From assembly GCF_900169065.1 (NCBI RefSeq), contig NZ_FXZB01000003.1, positions 124,001 to 188,000 of the forward strand: 64,000 nt of DNA. The letters are read 5' to 3'. How positions within the stretch are numbered: position 1 is the first letter of the stretch; every line of letters begins with the position of its first letter. Positions 17,914-27,140 of the stretch are shown here, in pieces. Origin of the DNA: Brevibacterium aurantiacum. GTDB taxonomy: Bacteria > Actinomycetota > Actinomycetes > Actinomycetales > Brevibacteriaceae. The notes under the pieces are model-generated. The model had not been told where the DNA came from and did not search any database. It worked only from the letters and a program-made list of their open reading frames with translations. Position numbers and translations under genes: made by a program.

Positions 17914-19992
17914 CTACACCGGGTCCGGAAGATAGGTGAAAGGGTTCGACGTCAGCGGCCACCAGGACATCCCGGATCCGGACTGAACAGCCATGATGCC
18001 GATGATGATGAGAAGCGCGATCGCCGACAGTGCGATGAGCCTGCCCAGGTGGTTGCGTGTCACCCCGGAGACCATGAGCCGTGATCCGTAGCGCAGGCTG
18101 CCCGCGCCCGGACCCAGCCACAGCACGAGGGCACCCGCGGCACCGGCGGCCCACACCGACCACTGCTCCGAGTATCCGCTGGGCACGATTCCCGCGATGT
18201 CGAGTCGGGTCAGCACGAGCATCGCGATACCCGCGATCGCCGGCAGGATGAGAGTCGCGATCGAGGTCAGCACCGAAGCGAGGATCGCGGCCGGCGCCGA
18301 GGCGAGTGAGCGCAGAACTCCTCCGCCGTCGGTTCCGCGTTCGAACCGGTGCTTCTGGGCCTTGCGGTCCAATCGTGTGCCGGTGCGGGCGATGATCGAC
18401 CACAGGAACACGAGGAGTGTCACGAGCAGCGGGCCCAGCGGCATGATCGCGATGGCCAGCAGGATGAGGCCGAAGACCACCCACCCGCCGGTCCGGACCG
18501 TCCGATAGGTCATCGGCGCCCAGCCGTAGCCGGGCTGACCTGGCTGACCGGGTCGACTCTGCTGTCCGCCTTGGACTCCTGTGCCGTTGGAATCGGGCCG
18601 GGCAGTCCCCTGACCAGCCGGTGGTCCGGCGAGTCCATACCCTGCCCCGCCGAGGTTGGTCCCGGCCATCGCTGAACCGGGAGCGGCCTGGATGCCGCCG
18701 TTGGGGTTGCGCACGGGAGGTGCGGTGCCCCGGTTCATCGGGCCTGGGGCCATTGTGGGCGGACTCCCCTGCCCACCGGGCATCATCCCGGAGCGGGCCT
18801 GCGGCTGCTGACCTTGCACCGGTTGGCCCTGCACTGGCTGGCCCTGCACTGGCTGGCCCTGCAACGGTTGGGCCTGCGGACGCTGGCCTTGCCCTGGCTG
18901 GCCGTGTGGGGAGTAACCCGGCTGTGGGTATCCCTGCGGGTTCGTCCCCCCCGGGTAGCCGCCACGGGGTGAGCCATGGCCGGTTGCACCATAGCCTGAA
19001 CCGTCAAATCCGGCAGCACCGTAGCCCGCGGCTGCGCCCGCTGCGGCACCACCGGCGGCAGCACCTGCAGCACCAAAAGCGGCAGCTCCGCCATAGCCTG
19101 ACCCATTGCCTCCACCGCCGTCGACTGCAGGCATCCGCGCCGTGCCCGTCGGGGATGCCTGGTTCGAGGCCCCGGCTGCGGGTCCGGATCCCAGCTGCGG
19201 TTCGCGTCCGGATTCGATGTCGACGAGGGCATCGAGGATCATCTGGCCGCTCGGCCTGCGTTCGGGCTTCGGGTCGAGGCAGGCCGCGATGAGGGGAACG
19301 AAGTTGCGGGGCGCATTGTCGAGGTCGAATTTGCCCATGGCCACTCGCCCCAGCACCGCCTCGAGAGGCCCCGAACCGTAGGGATTGCGGCCGGTGGCGG
19401 CGTAGGCCATGGTCGCGGCCCACCCCCACCAGTCGGTCTTCTCACTTGAGGTCTTGCCATCGGCGATCTCCGGTGACAGGTAGCCGGGTGTTCCCATCAC
19501 GAGGCCGGTCGCGGTCACTCGCACTTCGTCGGCGACCTGGGCGATGCCGAAGTCGATGACCATCGGTTCGCCGTCCATGATCATGACGTTCGCTGGTTTG
19601 AGGTCGCGGTGGATGACACCGGATTCGTGCACGGCGTTGAGGGCATCGAGGAGGGCGTGGCCGAAATGGACGAGCTCATCCTCGGCGAAGGGACCGTGGT
19701 CCCTGACATCGTCGGACAGCGTCTGCCCGTCGACGAACTCGGTGATGATGAAGGGCTGAGAGGATTCGAGCTCCGCGTCGAGCACCTCGGCGATTCGGGG
19801 ATGTTTGATCCTGCGCAGCGTCCTGACCTCGCGTCCGAGGCGTTTGCGAGCGGTCTCATCATTGGCGATGTGAGGGTGGAGAACCTTGACGGCGACAGGG
19901 TTGTTTCCGCCGTCGACACCGAGGTAGACGACACCCATGCCGCCCGAGCCGAGCTCCTCGATGAGGCGGTAGCCTCCCAGATCCTGATCCAT
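17914..19992 (-). CDS. Membrane Ser/Thr protein kinase (PknA/B-type catalytic domain)
   Basis: A 692-residue protein. The kinase domain (7-270) has the Gly loop GSGGMGVVY, VAVK lysine, HRDLKPANV (about 126), DFGIAQ and GTPGYLSPE. Next is a Gly/Ala/Pro/Gln-rich linker of about 230 residues with GQPVQ repeats, and then roughly four hydrophobic helices (from about 495 to the C-terminus). No PASTA or other external sensor is visible. The ATG at 19992 follows GGGAGG and removes a 17-residue extension. It is divergent from otsA with a 65-bp gap. Confidence 0.9.
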   Translation of the reverse strand: MDQDLGGYRLIEELGSGGMGVVYLGVDGGNNPVAVKVLHPHIANDETARKRLGREVRTLRRIKHPRIAEVLDAELESSQPFIITEFVDGQTLSDDVRDHGPFAEDELVHFGHALLDALNAVHESGVIHRDLKPANVMIMDGEPMVIDFGIAQVADEVRVTATGLVMGTPGYLSPEIADGKTSSEKTDWWGWAATMAYAATGRNPYGSGPLEAVLGRVAMGKFDLDNAPRNFVPLIAACLDPKPERRPSGQMILDALVDIESGREPQLGSGPAAGASNQASPTGTARMPAVDGGGGNGSGYGGAAAFGAAGAAAGGAAAGAAAGYGAAGFDGSGYGATGHGSPRGGYPGGTNPQGYPQPGYSPHGQPGQGQRPQAQPLQGQPVQGQPVQGQPVQGQQPQARSGMMPGGQGSPPTMAPGPMNRGTAPPVRNPNGGIQAAPGSAMAGTNLGGAGYGLAGPPAGQGTARPDSNGTGVQGGQQSRPGQPGQPGYGWAPMTYRTVRTGGWVVFGLILLAIAIMPLGPLLVTLLVFLWSIIARTGTRLDRKAQKHRFERGTDGGGVLRSLASAPAAILASVLTSIATLILPAIAGIAMLVLTRLDIAGIVPSGYSEQWSVWAAGAAGALVLWLGPGAGSLRYGSRLMVSGVTRNHLGRLIALSAIALLIIIGIMAVQSGSGMSWWPLTSNPFTYLPDPV
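18810..18869. repeat. 15-bp tandem repeat in the kinase linker
   Basis: Three close copies of GGCCCTGCACTGGCT-type units start at 18825, 18840 and 18855, with a fourth, degenerate copy at 18810. Each encodes five residues (GQPVQ) on the minus strand. In-frame copy-number change would lengthen the kinase linker without breaking the gene. Confidence 0.8.
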
Positions 19993-20057
19993 CACCCTCC
20001 CAAGCGTAGTCGAGCGAGTACAGTTCGTTCCAAGGACCGACACAGGAGGAGGCGCAG

Positions 20058-21617
20058 ATGAACACCGTCAACTCTGCCGAAACCACTACCGCATCTCCGT
20101 ATGGCGACAGCGATTTCGTTGTTGTCGCAAACCGACTGCCCGTGGACCGGGACCCAGCCGAGACAAGCCAAGGATGGCGTACCTCACCTGGGGGTTTGGT
20201 CACTGCCGTGGCTCCGGTGATGAAGTCTCAGGAGGGTGCGTGGATCGGCTGGACCGGGGTGCCCGATGTTGATTTCGACCCGTTCACCATCGACGGCATG
20301 CATCTGGTTCCCGTCACCCTCACGAGTGAGGATGTCCTCAAATATTATGAAGGATTCTCCAATGCAACTCTCTGGCCTCTCTATCACGATGTGATCGTTC
20401 CTCCCGAGTTCCACCGCACCTGGTGGGACTCGTATGTGCGAGTCAATGAGCGCTTCGCGGCCAAGGTCGCCGAGGTGGCTGCTGAGGGTGCAACCGTCTG
20501 GGTCCATGACTATCAGCTCCAGCTGGTTCCGCAGCTGGTGCGACGGATGCGACCGGACCTGGCGATCGGGTTCTTCAACCACATTCCCTTCCCGCCGTTC
20601 GAGCTCTTCGCCCAGCTGCCCTGGCGCGACGAGATCCTGCGCGGCCTCCTCGGCGCGGACCTCGTCGGATTCCAGCGTCCGGCCGATGCCGCGAACTTCC
20701 GACGTGCTGTGCGTGGGCGTCTCAACTTCACGACGAAGGGCTCAACCGTCAACGTCCCGGCAGGTGATTTCCTGCCGGAGCACATCGTGCGCGCCGAGGC
20801 CTTCCCCATCTCCATCGACACCCCGTACCTCGAGGAGCTGGCGCGTGATCCGAAGATCATCGAGAGGGCCCGGCAGATCCGCGAAGAGGTCGGCAATCCG
20901 AAGGTCATCATGCTCGGAGTCGATCGGATGGACTATACGAAGGGCATCCGGCACCGTCTCAAGGCGTTCGGGGAGCTGCTGGCCGAGGGCAAGCTCGACG
21001 TCGAGGATGTCGTCCTGATCCAGATCGCGACCCCGTCGCGGGAGCGGCTCGAACAGTACAAGATCATCCGTCACGACGTGGAGCTGGCGGTCGGGCGGAT
21101 CAACGGCGAGCAGGCCGAAGTCGGGTCCATCGCCGTCCACTACCTCCACCATTCCTATCCGCGCGATGAGATGACGGCGTTCTTCCTCGCCGCCGACGTC
21201 ATGCTCGTGACCGCCCTGCGCGACGGGATGAACCTCGTGGCCAAAGAGTATGTGGCCTGCCGCAGACGTGACGACGGGGCTCTCGTGCTCTCCGAGTTCA
21301 CCGGTGCCGCCGACCAGCTCAAGAGTGCTGTGATGGTCAACCCGCACGACATCGGCGACCTCAAGGCCGGCATCCTCGACGCCGTGCAGATGCATGAGAA
21401 GACGCGTTCACGGCGGATGAGGCAGATGCGCAAGAAGATCGCTACGGACACCGTGAGCATCTGGTCGAAGAAGTTCCTCGCCGAACTCGAGGCCATTCAC
21501 ACGAACCCGGAGGCGATCATCCCCGACCGTCCCGCCGCCCTGCCCGAGCGGTCGACGACGGCCTCGGATCGCGTCACCTCCACCGTTACACATGCACCTG
21601 GTGAGGATCGTCAGTGA
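20058..21617 (+). CDS. otsA: Trehalose-6-phosphate synthase
   Basis: A 519-residue GT20 glycosyltransferase that joins UDP-glucose (or GDP-glucose) to glucose-6-phosphate. Signatures are VVVANRLPVDR near the start, SPGGLVTAV, VWVHDYQLQLVPQ, the nucleotide-sugar region DRMDYTKGI, and LRDGMNLVAKEYVA. It starts at ATG after AGGAGG. The stop overlaps the otsB GTG by 4 nt. It makes the osmoprotectant trehalose in the cytoplasm together with OtsB. Confidence 0.96.
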   Translation: MNTVNSAETTTASPYGDSDFVVVANRLPVDRDPAETSQGWRTSPGGLVTAVAPVMKSQEGAWIGWTGVPDVDFDPFTIDGMHLVPVTLTSEDVLKYYEGFSNATLWPLYHDVIVPPEFHRTWWDSYVRVNERFAAKVAEVAAEGATVWVHDYQLQLVPQLVRRMRPDLAIGFFNHIPFPPFELFAQLPWRDEILRGLLGADLVGFQRPADAANFRRAVRGRLNFTTKGSTVNVPAGDFLPEHIVRAEAFPISIDTPYLEELARDPKIIERARQIREEVGNPKVIMLGVDRMDYTKGIRHRLKAFGELLAEGKLDVEDVVLIQIATPSRERLEQYKIIRHDVELAVGRINGEQAEVGSIAVHYLHHSYPRDEMTAFFLAADVMLVTALRDGMNLVAKEYVACRRRDDGALVLSEFTGAADQLKSAVMVNPHDIGDLKAGILDAVQMHEKTRSRRMRQMRKKIATDTVSIWSKKFLAELEAIHTNPEAIIPDRPAALPERSTTASDRVTSTVTHAPGEDRQ

Positions 21618-22534
21618 CAGCGGATTCGTCACCACAGTCGACTCCCGAATACACTCCCTCGGACGCCCTCGACCTTGGGCAGCTCACCGGCGCCGATTCG
21701 GCTCTCATCGCTCTCGACTTCGACGGTGTCCTCGCCCCGCTGCAGGACAATCCCGAGCTGTCCCGGATGCTCCCGGAGTCGGCGCAGGCGATCGCTGGCC
21801 TCAGCATCCTGCCCGCGACCCGGGTGGCTCTGGTCTCTGGACGCGACGTCACCACCCTGCGTCGGCTTGCCGACCCGCCTGTGGGCGTGTGGCTGGTGGG
21901 TTCGCACGGCGCCGAGGTGGAGCTGGGCTCCTCGTCTGTCCCCGAGGTGTCGATGACGTCACCTGAGGTCAGCACCGAGGAACAGCAGATGCTCACCGCC
22001 ATCGACGCCCACATCGAGTCCTTCGAACTCGACCTGTCCGCGGGGTCAGGCTCGGAGGTACGGTCGGGCTCGGACATACAGACTGGGTCGGACATGCGGA
22101 CAGGTTCAGACACCGAGGTGAGGGTGGAGCGGAAGCCGTTCTCACGCACGGTGCACACGCGCGGCCTCGACGAGGAATTCGCCTCCGCACTGCACGCCCA
22201 TGTCATCGCCGTGCAGGCCGAATATCCTGGGATCCGCGTTATCGAGGGTCACGACATCACCGAGCTTGCGGTGAAGACTGCGACGAAGGGTGATGGACTG
22301 CGATCCCTCATCGCCGCCGGGTCACCCTCGGCGGTCCTCTACCTCGGCGATGATGTGACCGACGAGGATGCCTTCGCCGAGCTCGAGAACCTGACCACGA
22401 GCCTGAGCATCAAGGTCGGACCCGCCCCGACTCGCGCACCCTGGCGAATCACGGACCCCGACGCGGTCGCCGAGCTTCTCACCCGTCTGGCGAACGAGCG
22501 CCGCGCGCAGGTGGCACACCTGCCACGGGCCTGA
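21614..22534 (+). CDS. otsB: Trehalose-6-phosphate phosphatase
   Basis: A 306-residue HAD-family phosphatase that removes phosphate from trehalose-6-phosphate. It has motif I LDFDGVLAPL, motif II VSGRDVTTL, and LYLGDDVTDEDAF with the magnesium-binding acids. The GTG start overlaps the otsA stop. A low-complexity insert with SGS/TGSD repeats sits at about residues 140-172 within the cap region, which is not usual in the family; it leaves the catalytic motifs intact. Confidence 0.93.
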   Translation: MTADSSPQSTPEYTPSDALDLGQLTGADSALIALDFDGVLAPLQDNPELSRMLPESAQAIAGLSILPATRVALVSGRDVTTLRRLADPPVGVWLVGSHGAEVELGSSSVPEVSMTSPEVSTEEQQMLTAIDAHIESFELDLSAGSGSEVRSGSDIQTGSDMRTGSDTEVRVERKPFSRTVHTRGLDEEFASALHAHVIAVQAEYPGIRVIEGHDITELAVKTATKGDGLRSLIAAGSPSAVLYLGDDVTDEDAFAELENLTTSLSIKVGPAPTRAPWRITDPDAVAELLTRLANERRAQVAHLPRA

Positions 22535-22579
22535 CGAAGCCTCGGCTCAGGCTCCATCTCATCGGCGAAGCACACGCTG

Positions 22580-23647
22580 TCAGCGTCGTTGCGGGGGCAC
22601 TGCACTGGCGCGCAGGACAAGGTCCGGGGTCACCGAATAGTCGATGGCCACCTCGGCGCCGGGATCGGCCATCATCGCTCTGACCTCGTTGAGCGCGGAC
22701 ACCGCGATCGCCTCCCAGTCGTAGCTGACCTGCGACAGCGGCGGGGCGATGACATCGGCATCGGGCATGTCCCCGACCGTGAGCAGGGACAGATCGCGGG
22801 GGACGTCGAGGCGAGCGCGGCCGGCAGCCTCGAGAATGCCGAAGGACAGCGAGGGTGCACAGGCGATGACGGCCGAACACTGCTGGCCCAGCAGCTCCTC
22901 GGCTGCGGCGACGCCGGCCATGGTGCCGCCGGCAGCTTCGACGACGGGGGCCTGATCACGGGTGGCGGGAATGTGGAGGACCTGGGCGATGGACTTGCGG
23001 AACCCGGCGATGCGCACGGCTGCGGCGGAGTCACGCAGCACGACGAGCCCGATCCGACGGTGGCCCAGGTGGACGAGGTGCTGCACGGCGGTCGCGATTC
23101 CGTCCGTGGCGTCGAGGACGATGCGGGAGATGCCGTCCGAGTGTCGGGCGTTGGAGACTCTGATCTGCGGCAGGTCACGCTCGGCCAGTTTCGCCGCCAG
23201 CTCACCGGCCGCTCCCCCGCCGAGGACGATCGCACCCTGCACATGCGGCTTGCTCCCGTGCGGGCCCAGCAGCGATTCGGCCAGGGCATCGGCGCGTTCA
23301 ACGGCAGCCTCCACGTGTACGGCCGCGATTCCTTGTGCGAAGACTTTGCTGGTCAGAAGCTCGAAGAGGCGTGCGTAGGGGTCAACGTTCCCGGGCGCCA
23401 CGGTGGGTCTGACCAGGGCGATCATCTGCCTGGGCGGTGTCTCCCGGGTGCCCGAATCCACGCCGAGGATGGCCAAGGCCCGCCTGACCTTGGCCAGGGA
23501 ACCGGCGGAGACCGAGTCGGGGTTGCGCAGTGCTCGCGAGGCCGTCGCCTTCGACACTCCTGCCGCCTCGGCGATGGCATCGAGACCTACATGCTTGTGT
23601 TCACCAGTCTCGGGAGTGCTGGACGGTGGGTTGGCTGCCGAGTTCAC
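22580..23647 (-). CDS. LacI-family transcriptional regulator
   Basis: A 355-residue protein with the LacI helix-turn-helix preceded by about 20 extra residues (GLDAIAEAAGVSKATASRAL, ending near residue 45) and a periplasmic-binding-protein-like effector domain (LVHLGHRRIGLV; VGDMPDADVIAPPLSQVSYD). It starts at a GTG that overlaps the stop of a second LacI regulator (GTGA). It converges on otsB with a 45-bp gap. The sugar effector is unknown. Confidence 0.92.
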   Translation of the reverse strand: MNSAANPPSSTPETGEHKHVGLDAIAEAAGVSKATASRALRNPDSVSAGSLAKVRRALAILGVDSGTRETPPRQMIALVRPTVAPGNVDPYARLFELLTSKVFAQGIAAVHVEAAVERADALAESLLGPHGSKPHVQGAIVLGGGAAGELAAKLAERDLPQIRVSNARHSDGISRIVLDATDGIATAVQHLVHLGHRRIGLVVLRDSAAAVRIAGFRKSIAQVLHIPATRDQAPVVEAAGGTMAGVAAAEELLGQQCSAVIACAPSLSFGILEAAGRARLDVPRDLSLLTVGDMPDADVIAPPLSQVSYDWEAIAVSALNEVRAMMADPGAEVAIDYSVTPDLVLRASAVPPQRR

Positions 23648-24624
23648 TGTCGCGCCGCCGTCGTTGAGGCTCGGGCCAAGAGCCGGGGCCGGAACACCGG
23701 TGGGACCGATTGGAGGTCATCGCCGGAGATCTTCAGCGTCGACAGTGTCGCGGTGACGAGTGCCTGCGAGAGTCCCTCGACGTCGATGCCCAGGACTGTG
23801 GCCGGCGGACCGGTGAACTTCATCGTCGGCGAGTCACCGAAGCCCACGATCGACATGTCGCGTGGGACCTGCAGGTGCCGGTTGCGCAGACCATGCAGAG
23901 CCCCGTGCAGCTGCAGTGCCGACTGCACGATCACGGCGGTGCAGGTCGCATCCTTGAGATCGAGGACGGCACGCGAACCACCGGAGAAGGACTTCGGAAC
24001 CTGTGCGATCCAGTCATCGAGCCTGACCCCGAAATTGCGTGCGGGATGTTCGGCCCGGAAGCGTCTGATCAGCTGGACCGCCAGTTCACCGCTGTCGTTG
24101 CAGATGAGACCGATGCGGCGGTGACCGATGGCTTGGAGATGTTCGAAGGCCGTCGTCATTCCCCCGCCGAGGTCGAGGCGGGCGGCGATGATGTCGCCGC
24201 TGACATCATCGGAGTCCACCGCCGACTGTTCGTCGACGCGGATGCAGGGGATATCGGTGTGCAGGCTCGTCAGGGTCGGCGTCACGAGAGCAACGGCACC
24301 GGCATCGACGGCGACCTCAAGCGGGGTCGTCTCGGTTTCGACGGGAGGTCGGGTGATGAGCAGGCCGTGTTCCTGCAGTGCTGTGGCCACGCGGGTGCAG
24401 ACCTGAACCTGCCAGTATTCGGGGTTCCCGGGTGCGCTGACGGCGACCAAGCGCCTCGGCGCCTCGTGCAGGAGGGTGGAGCGGGAGTATCCCAGCGCAT
24501 CCATGGCCTCAAGCACTCTGGCTCGGGTCTCCTCGGCGACGGCACCGCGCTTGCCGAGGACACGGGAGACGGTCGCCAAGGACACGCCTGCCCGGGCGGC
24601 GACGTCGTCAAGCTTGACCTTCAT
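23644..24624 (-). CDS. LacI-family transcriptional regulator (upstream of the tandem pair)
   Basis: A 326-residue protein with the N-terminal HTH KLDDVAARAGVSLATVSRVLG and an effector domain (LQAIGHRRIGLICND; VGFGDSPTMKF). The ATG at 24624 gives the usual LacI start; an in-frame GTG at 24717 would add 31 residues. It overlaps the second LacI gene by 4 nt. The 5' end faces the degenerate ATPase/DUF4032 operon, making that operon a natural candidate target (inference). Confidence 0.9.
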   Translation of the reverse strand: MKVKLDDVAARAGVSLATVSRVLGKRGAVAEETRARVLEAMDALGYSRSTLLHEAPRRLVAVSAPGNPEYWQVQVCTRVATALQEHGLLITRPPVETETTPLEVAVDAGAVALVTPTLTSLHTDIPCIRVDEQSAVDSDDVSGDIIAARLDLGGGMTTAFEHLQAIGHRRIGLICNDSGELAVQLIRRFRAEHPARNFGVRLDDWIAQVPKSFSGGSRAVLDLKDATCTAVIVQSALQLHGALHGLRNRHLQVPRDMSIVGFGDSPTMKFTGPPATVLGIDVEGLSQALVTATLSTLKISGDDLQSVPPVFRPRLLARASTTAARQ

Positions 24625-24989
24625 ACCGGGAAGTCTATCGGGGTCAGCCTGCCCGGCGACCACCTCGGCGATCTGGGCCGCATCGAGCTCCGCCGGTTCA
24701 GAATTCGCGTCTCCCACCCATGCGACACGCCGTTCTCACAAACTATCTTGTCACTCTGAGGGCCTGCCCGTCGGGCTGTCAGGATGTGTTGAGCAATCGT
24801 GAGATCCGCGGTTTCTCACCCAGCTTTCGCCCAGTTGTGCGCCCGCGCGCTGGCACAGTGCTGAGAATCACTCTACGCATTGTCGAATTGACTGTCACCG
24901 GGCGCAGTCGACGGCTTAGGATGAGGATGACTGAGCATCCCCGCCAGGTCACCGACGACCAGCTGCTCACGAATCTTTTAGGAGGAAAC
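24625..24989. other. 365-bp divergent gap between lacI and the ATPase operon
   Basis: No convincing gene lies here. The first 93 bp could be the N-terminal extension of the LacI gene if its GTG is used. The remainder should hold promoters in both directions. A TTGACT lies at about 24887, but no well-spaced -10 follows it. A strong AGGAGG ribosome site (about 24980-24985) precedes the ATPase ATG. No LacI-type palindrome was obvious by eye. Confidence 0.5.
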
Positions 24990-25697
24990 ATGTCAACAGT
25001 GTCGTTGAATGGCCTCAGTCACGCCTACGAGAACACGGTGTCCCCTTCGGTTCACCCCTTCAACCTCTTCATCGACGACGGAGAGTTCCTCGTCCTCTAC
25101 GGCCCGTCCGGGTCCGGCAAGTCAACCATCCTGCGCATGCTCCACGGCCTCGAGGCCCCCAAGACCGGCACGATCCTCATCGACGGAAACGATGTCACCC
25201 ATGCCGCGGTCAACGATCGCGATGTCACCCTCGCCCTTGAGAGCTACGCCCTCTACCCGCACATGAGCGTGCGCGACAACCTCGGATTCGCCCTCCGCGT
25301 CGATGGTCTCCCCGCCGAGGAGATCCGCGACCGTGTGGAGTCCGTGACCTCGAAGATCGGGCTGCGTGACATCCTCGACGATGTGCCCGGCGACCTCTCC
25401 GCCCTGCAGCGCCAGACGATCGCCCTGGCCCGGGCCGTGGTCCGTCAGCCCAAGGTCCTCATCATGGACGAACCGGTCGTCAACCTCGTCCCCGAGCACC
25501 AGGCCGACACCCTGCGCCTGGTCAAGGACCTGCAGCAGGAGTTCGGGCTGACCACCCTCTATGCCACAGCGAATCTCGAGGACGCAAAGGTCCTCGGCGA
25601 CCGCATCGCCTTCCTCGACCACGGGCGTCTGATCGGGGTGGAGAAACCTGAAGTCGCCGAGGCGCTCGTCGCCTCGATCTCGGACGTGGACTCCTGA
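24990..25697 (+). CDS. Degenerate SugC/MsmK-like ABC ATPase without regulatory domain
   Basis: A 235-residue protein that follows carbohydrate-importer ATPases closely (SYALYPHMSVRDNLGF). The Walker A GPSGSGKST (38-46) and Walker B VLIMDE (156-161) are intact. Other motifs are altered: the Q-loop Gln is Glu84, the signature is LSALQ (136-140) instead of LSGGQ, the D-loop reads NLV instead of NLD, and the switch His is Ala194 (YATAN rather than YVTHD). The C-terminal TOBE/regulatory domain is absent. It probably binds ATP but hydrolyses poorly. No permease is nearby. The DUF4032 gene follows after 3 bp. Confidence 0.85.
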   Translation: MSTVSLNGLSHAYENTVSPSVHPFNLFIDDGEFLVLYGPSGSGKSTILRMLHGLEAPKTGTILIDGNDVTHAAVNDRDVTLALESYALYPHMSVRDNLGFALRVDGLPAEEIRDRVESVTSKIGLRDILDDVPGDLSALQRQTIALARAVVRQPKVLIMDEPVVNLVPEHQADTLRLVKDLQQEFGLTTLYATANLEDAKVLGDRIAFLDHGRLIGVEKPEVAEALVASISDVDS

Positions 25698-25700
25698 TCG

Positions 25701-26969
25701 GTGCCCGAGACCACAGCACCGCAGATCCATGCGGTCCACAGTGCCGATCATGATGCGATAGCACAGCTGCCCTGGCATCTTCCGCTCGGTGACTGGCCCC
25801 ATGACTTCCTCGGCGGGCTGCCCCGTGGAATCTCCCGCCACGTCGTGCGCTTCGTCGAAATCGGCGAGGAGGTCCTCGCGATCAAGGAGACCGACGACCG
25901 TCGGGCGCTGCGCGAATTCGACATCCTCGGCGTGCTCGGGAATCTGGCCGTGCCCACGGTCGAACCGCGCGCCTATGTGACCAACCGCAGCACCACCTCG
26001 GCGAAGGAGCTGCCCGGAGCGCTGCTGACGGCCTATCTGGACTTCTCACTGCCCTACCGCGCCCTGTTCTCGCGGTCCCTGGCCGAGGACACGACCGGGC
26101 GCCTCGTCGACGCCCTGGCCGTCCTCCTCGCCCGGCTCCACCTCGTGGGCTTCTACTGGGGCGATGTGTCGCTGTCGAACACCCTGTTCCGGCGCGACGC
26201 CGACGCCTATGCCGCCTACGTCGTCGATGCGGAGACCGGTGAGCTCCACGATCAGCTCTCCGACGGTCAGCGGCAGATGGATCTGCGGATCGCAAAGACG
26301 AACATCGCCGGTGACTTCCTCGACCTGCAGGCCGCGGGCCTCATCGATCCCGAGGTCGACCCCCTGGCCGCCGGGGAGCGCCTGCTCGAGGCCTACAACG
26401 GGCTGTGGGCCGAGCTGACCCGGGTCGAGGAGTTCTCCGTCAACGAACGCTGGCGCATCGACGAACGCATCCGCCGCCTCAACGACCTGGGCTTCGACCT
26501 GGGTGAACTCACCGTGACCACCGACCTCGACGGCGTCAGCCTGCTGGTCGAACCGAAGGTCGTCGAGCCCAACCACCATTCGCGCAGGCTCCTGCGCCTG
26601 ACCGGCATCGGCGCCAACGAGAACCAGGCGCGGACCATGCTCAACGACTTAGACTCCCACCGCAGCGCCCCCGGCTTCACCGGCGGAGCCCACGGTTCGG
26701 GAGAACTGCCCGTCGAACTCGGCGAGGAGGAGGCCGCCCGGCATTGGCTCAATGAGGTCTACAAACCCCTCATCGCCGCCATCCCGGAGAACCTCACGCA
26801 CAAGCTGGAACCCGGTCAGATCTTCTACGAATTCATCGAACACCGGCGCGTGATGTCCCGGGCCAGGCAGCGCGACATCCCGACGATGGAGGCGATCGCC
26901 TACTTCATCGTCGACTACCTCTCCAACCTCCCCGACGAAGCGCTCTACGTCGACAGCCAGAAGTTCTGA
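25701..26969 (+). CDS. DUF4032 protein with kinase-like catalytic motifs
   Basis: A 422-residue protein whose first half carries spaced residues of a kinase fold: Lys62 in EVLAIKE, Glu72 in REFDIL, Asp155 and Asn160 in WGDVSLSN (the D-x4-N spacing of protein kinases), and Asp176 in VVDAE (DFG-like position). The C-terminal half is the DUF4032 region (VEPNHHSRRLLRLTGI; IFYEFIEHRRVMS). It starts at GTG, 3 bp after the degenerate ATPase, so the two are one operon. A phosphotransferase role is inferred; the substrate is unknown. Confidence 0.8.
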   Translation: MPETTAPQIHAVHSADHDAIAQLPWHLPLGDWPHDFLGGLPRGISRHVVRFVEIGEEVLAIKETDDRRALREFDILGVLGNLAVPTVEPRAYVTNRSTTSAKELPGALLTAYLDFSLPYRALFSRSLAEDTTGRLVDALAVLLARLHLVGFYWGDVSLSNTLFRRDADAYAAYVVDAETGELHDQLSDGQRQMDLRIAKTNIAGDFLDLQAAGLIDPEVDPLAAGERLLEAYNGLWAELTRVEEFSVNERWRIDERIRRLNDLGFDLGELTVTTDLDGVSLLVEPKVVEPNHHSRRLLRLTGIGANENQARTMLNDLDSHRSAPGFTGGAHGSGELPVELGEEEAARHWLNEVYKPLIAAIPENLTHKLEPGQIFYEFIEHRRVMSRARQRDIPTMEAIAYFIVDYLSNLPDEALYVDSQKF

Positions 26970-27140
26970 GCCTCCGGCTGCACAGATTCGGGCAAGGTAG
27001 GCCGTGGTCGGGATTCCATTACGTGGAACGTGGACCCGACAGCCGCCTCGGCGGGCATATCTTTGAGATCACCAGGATCGCCGTCCACGATGACCACCAT
27101 CATGGCCGTCCACTCGATCAGAACCCCGGAAGGACCTCCG

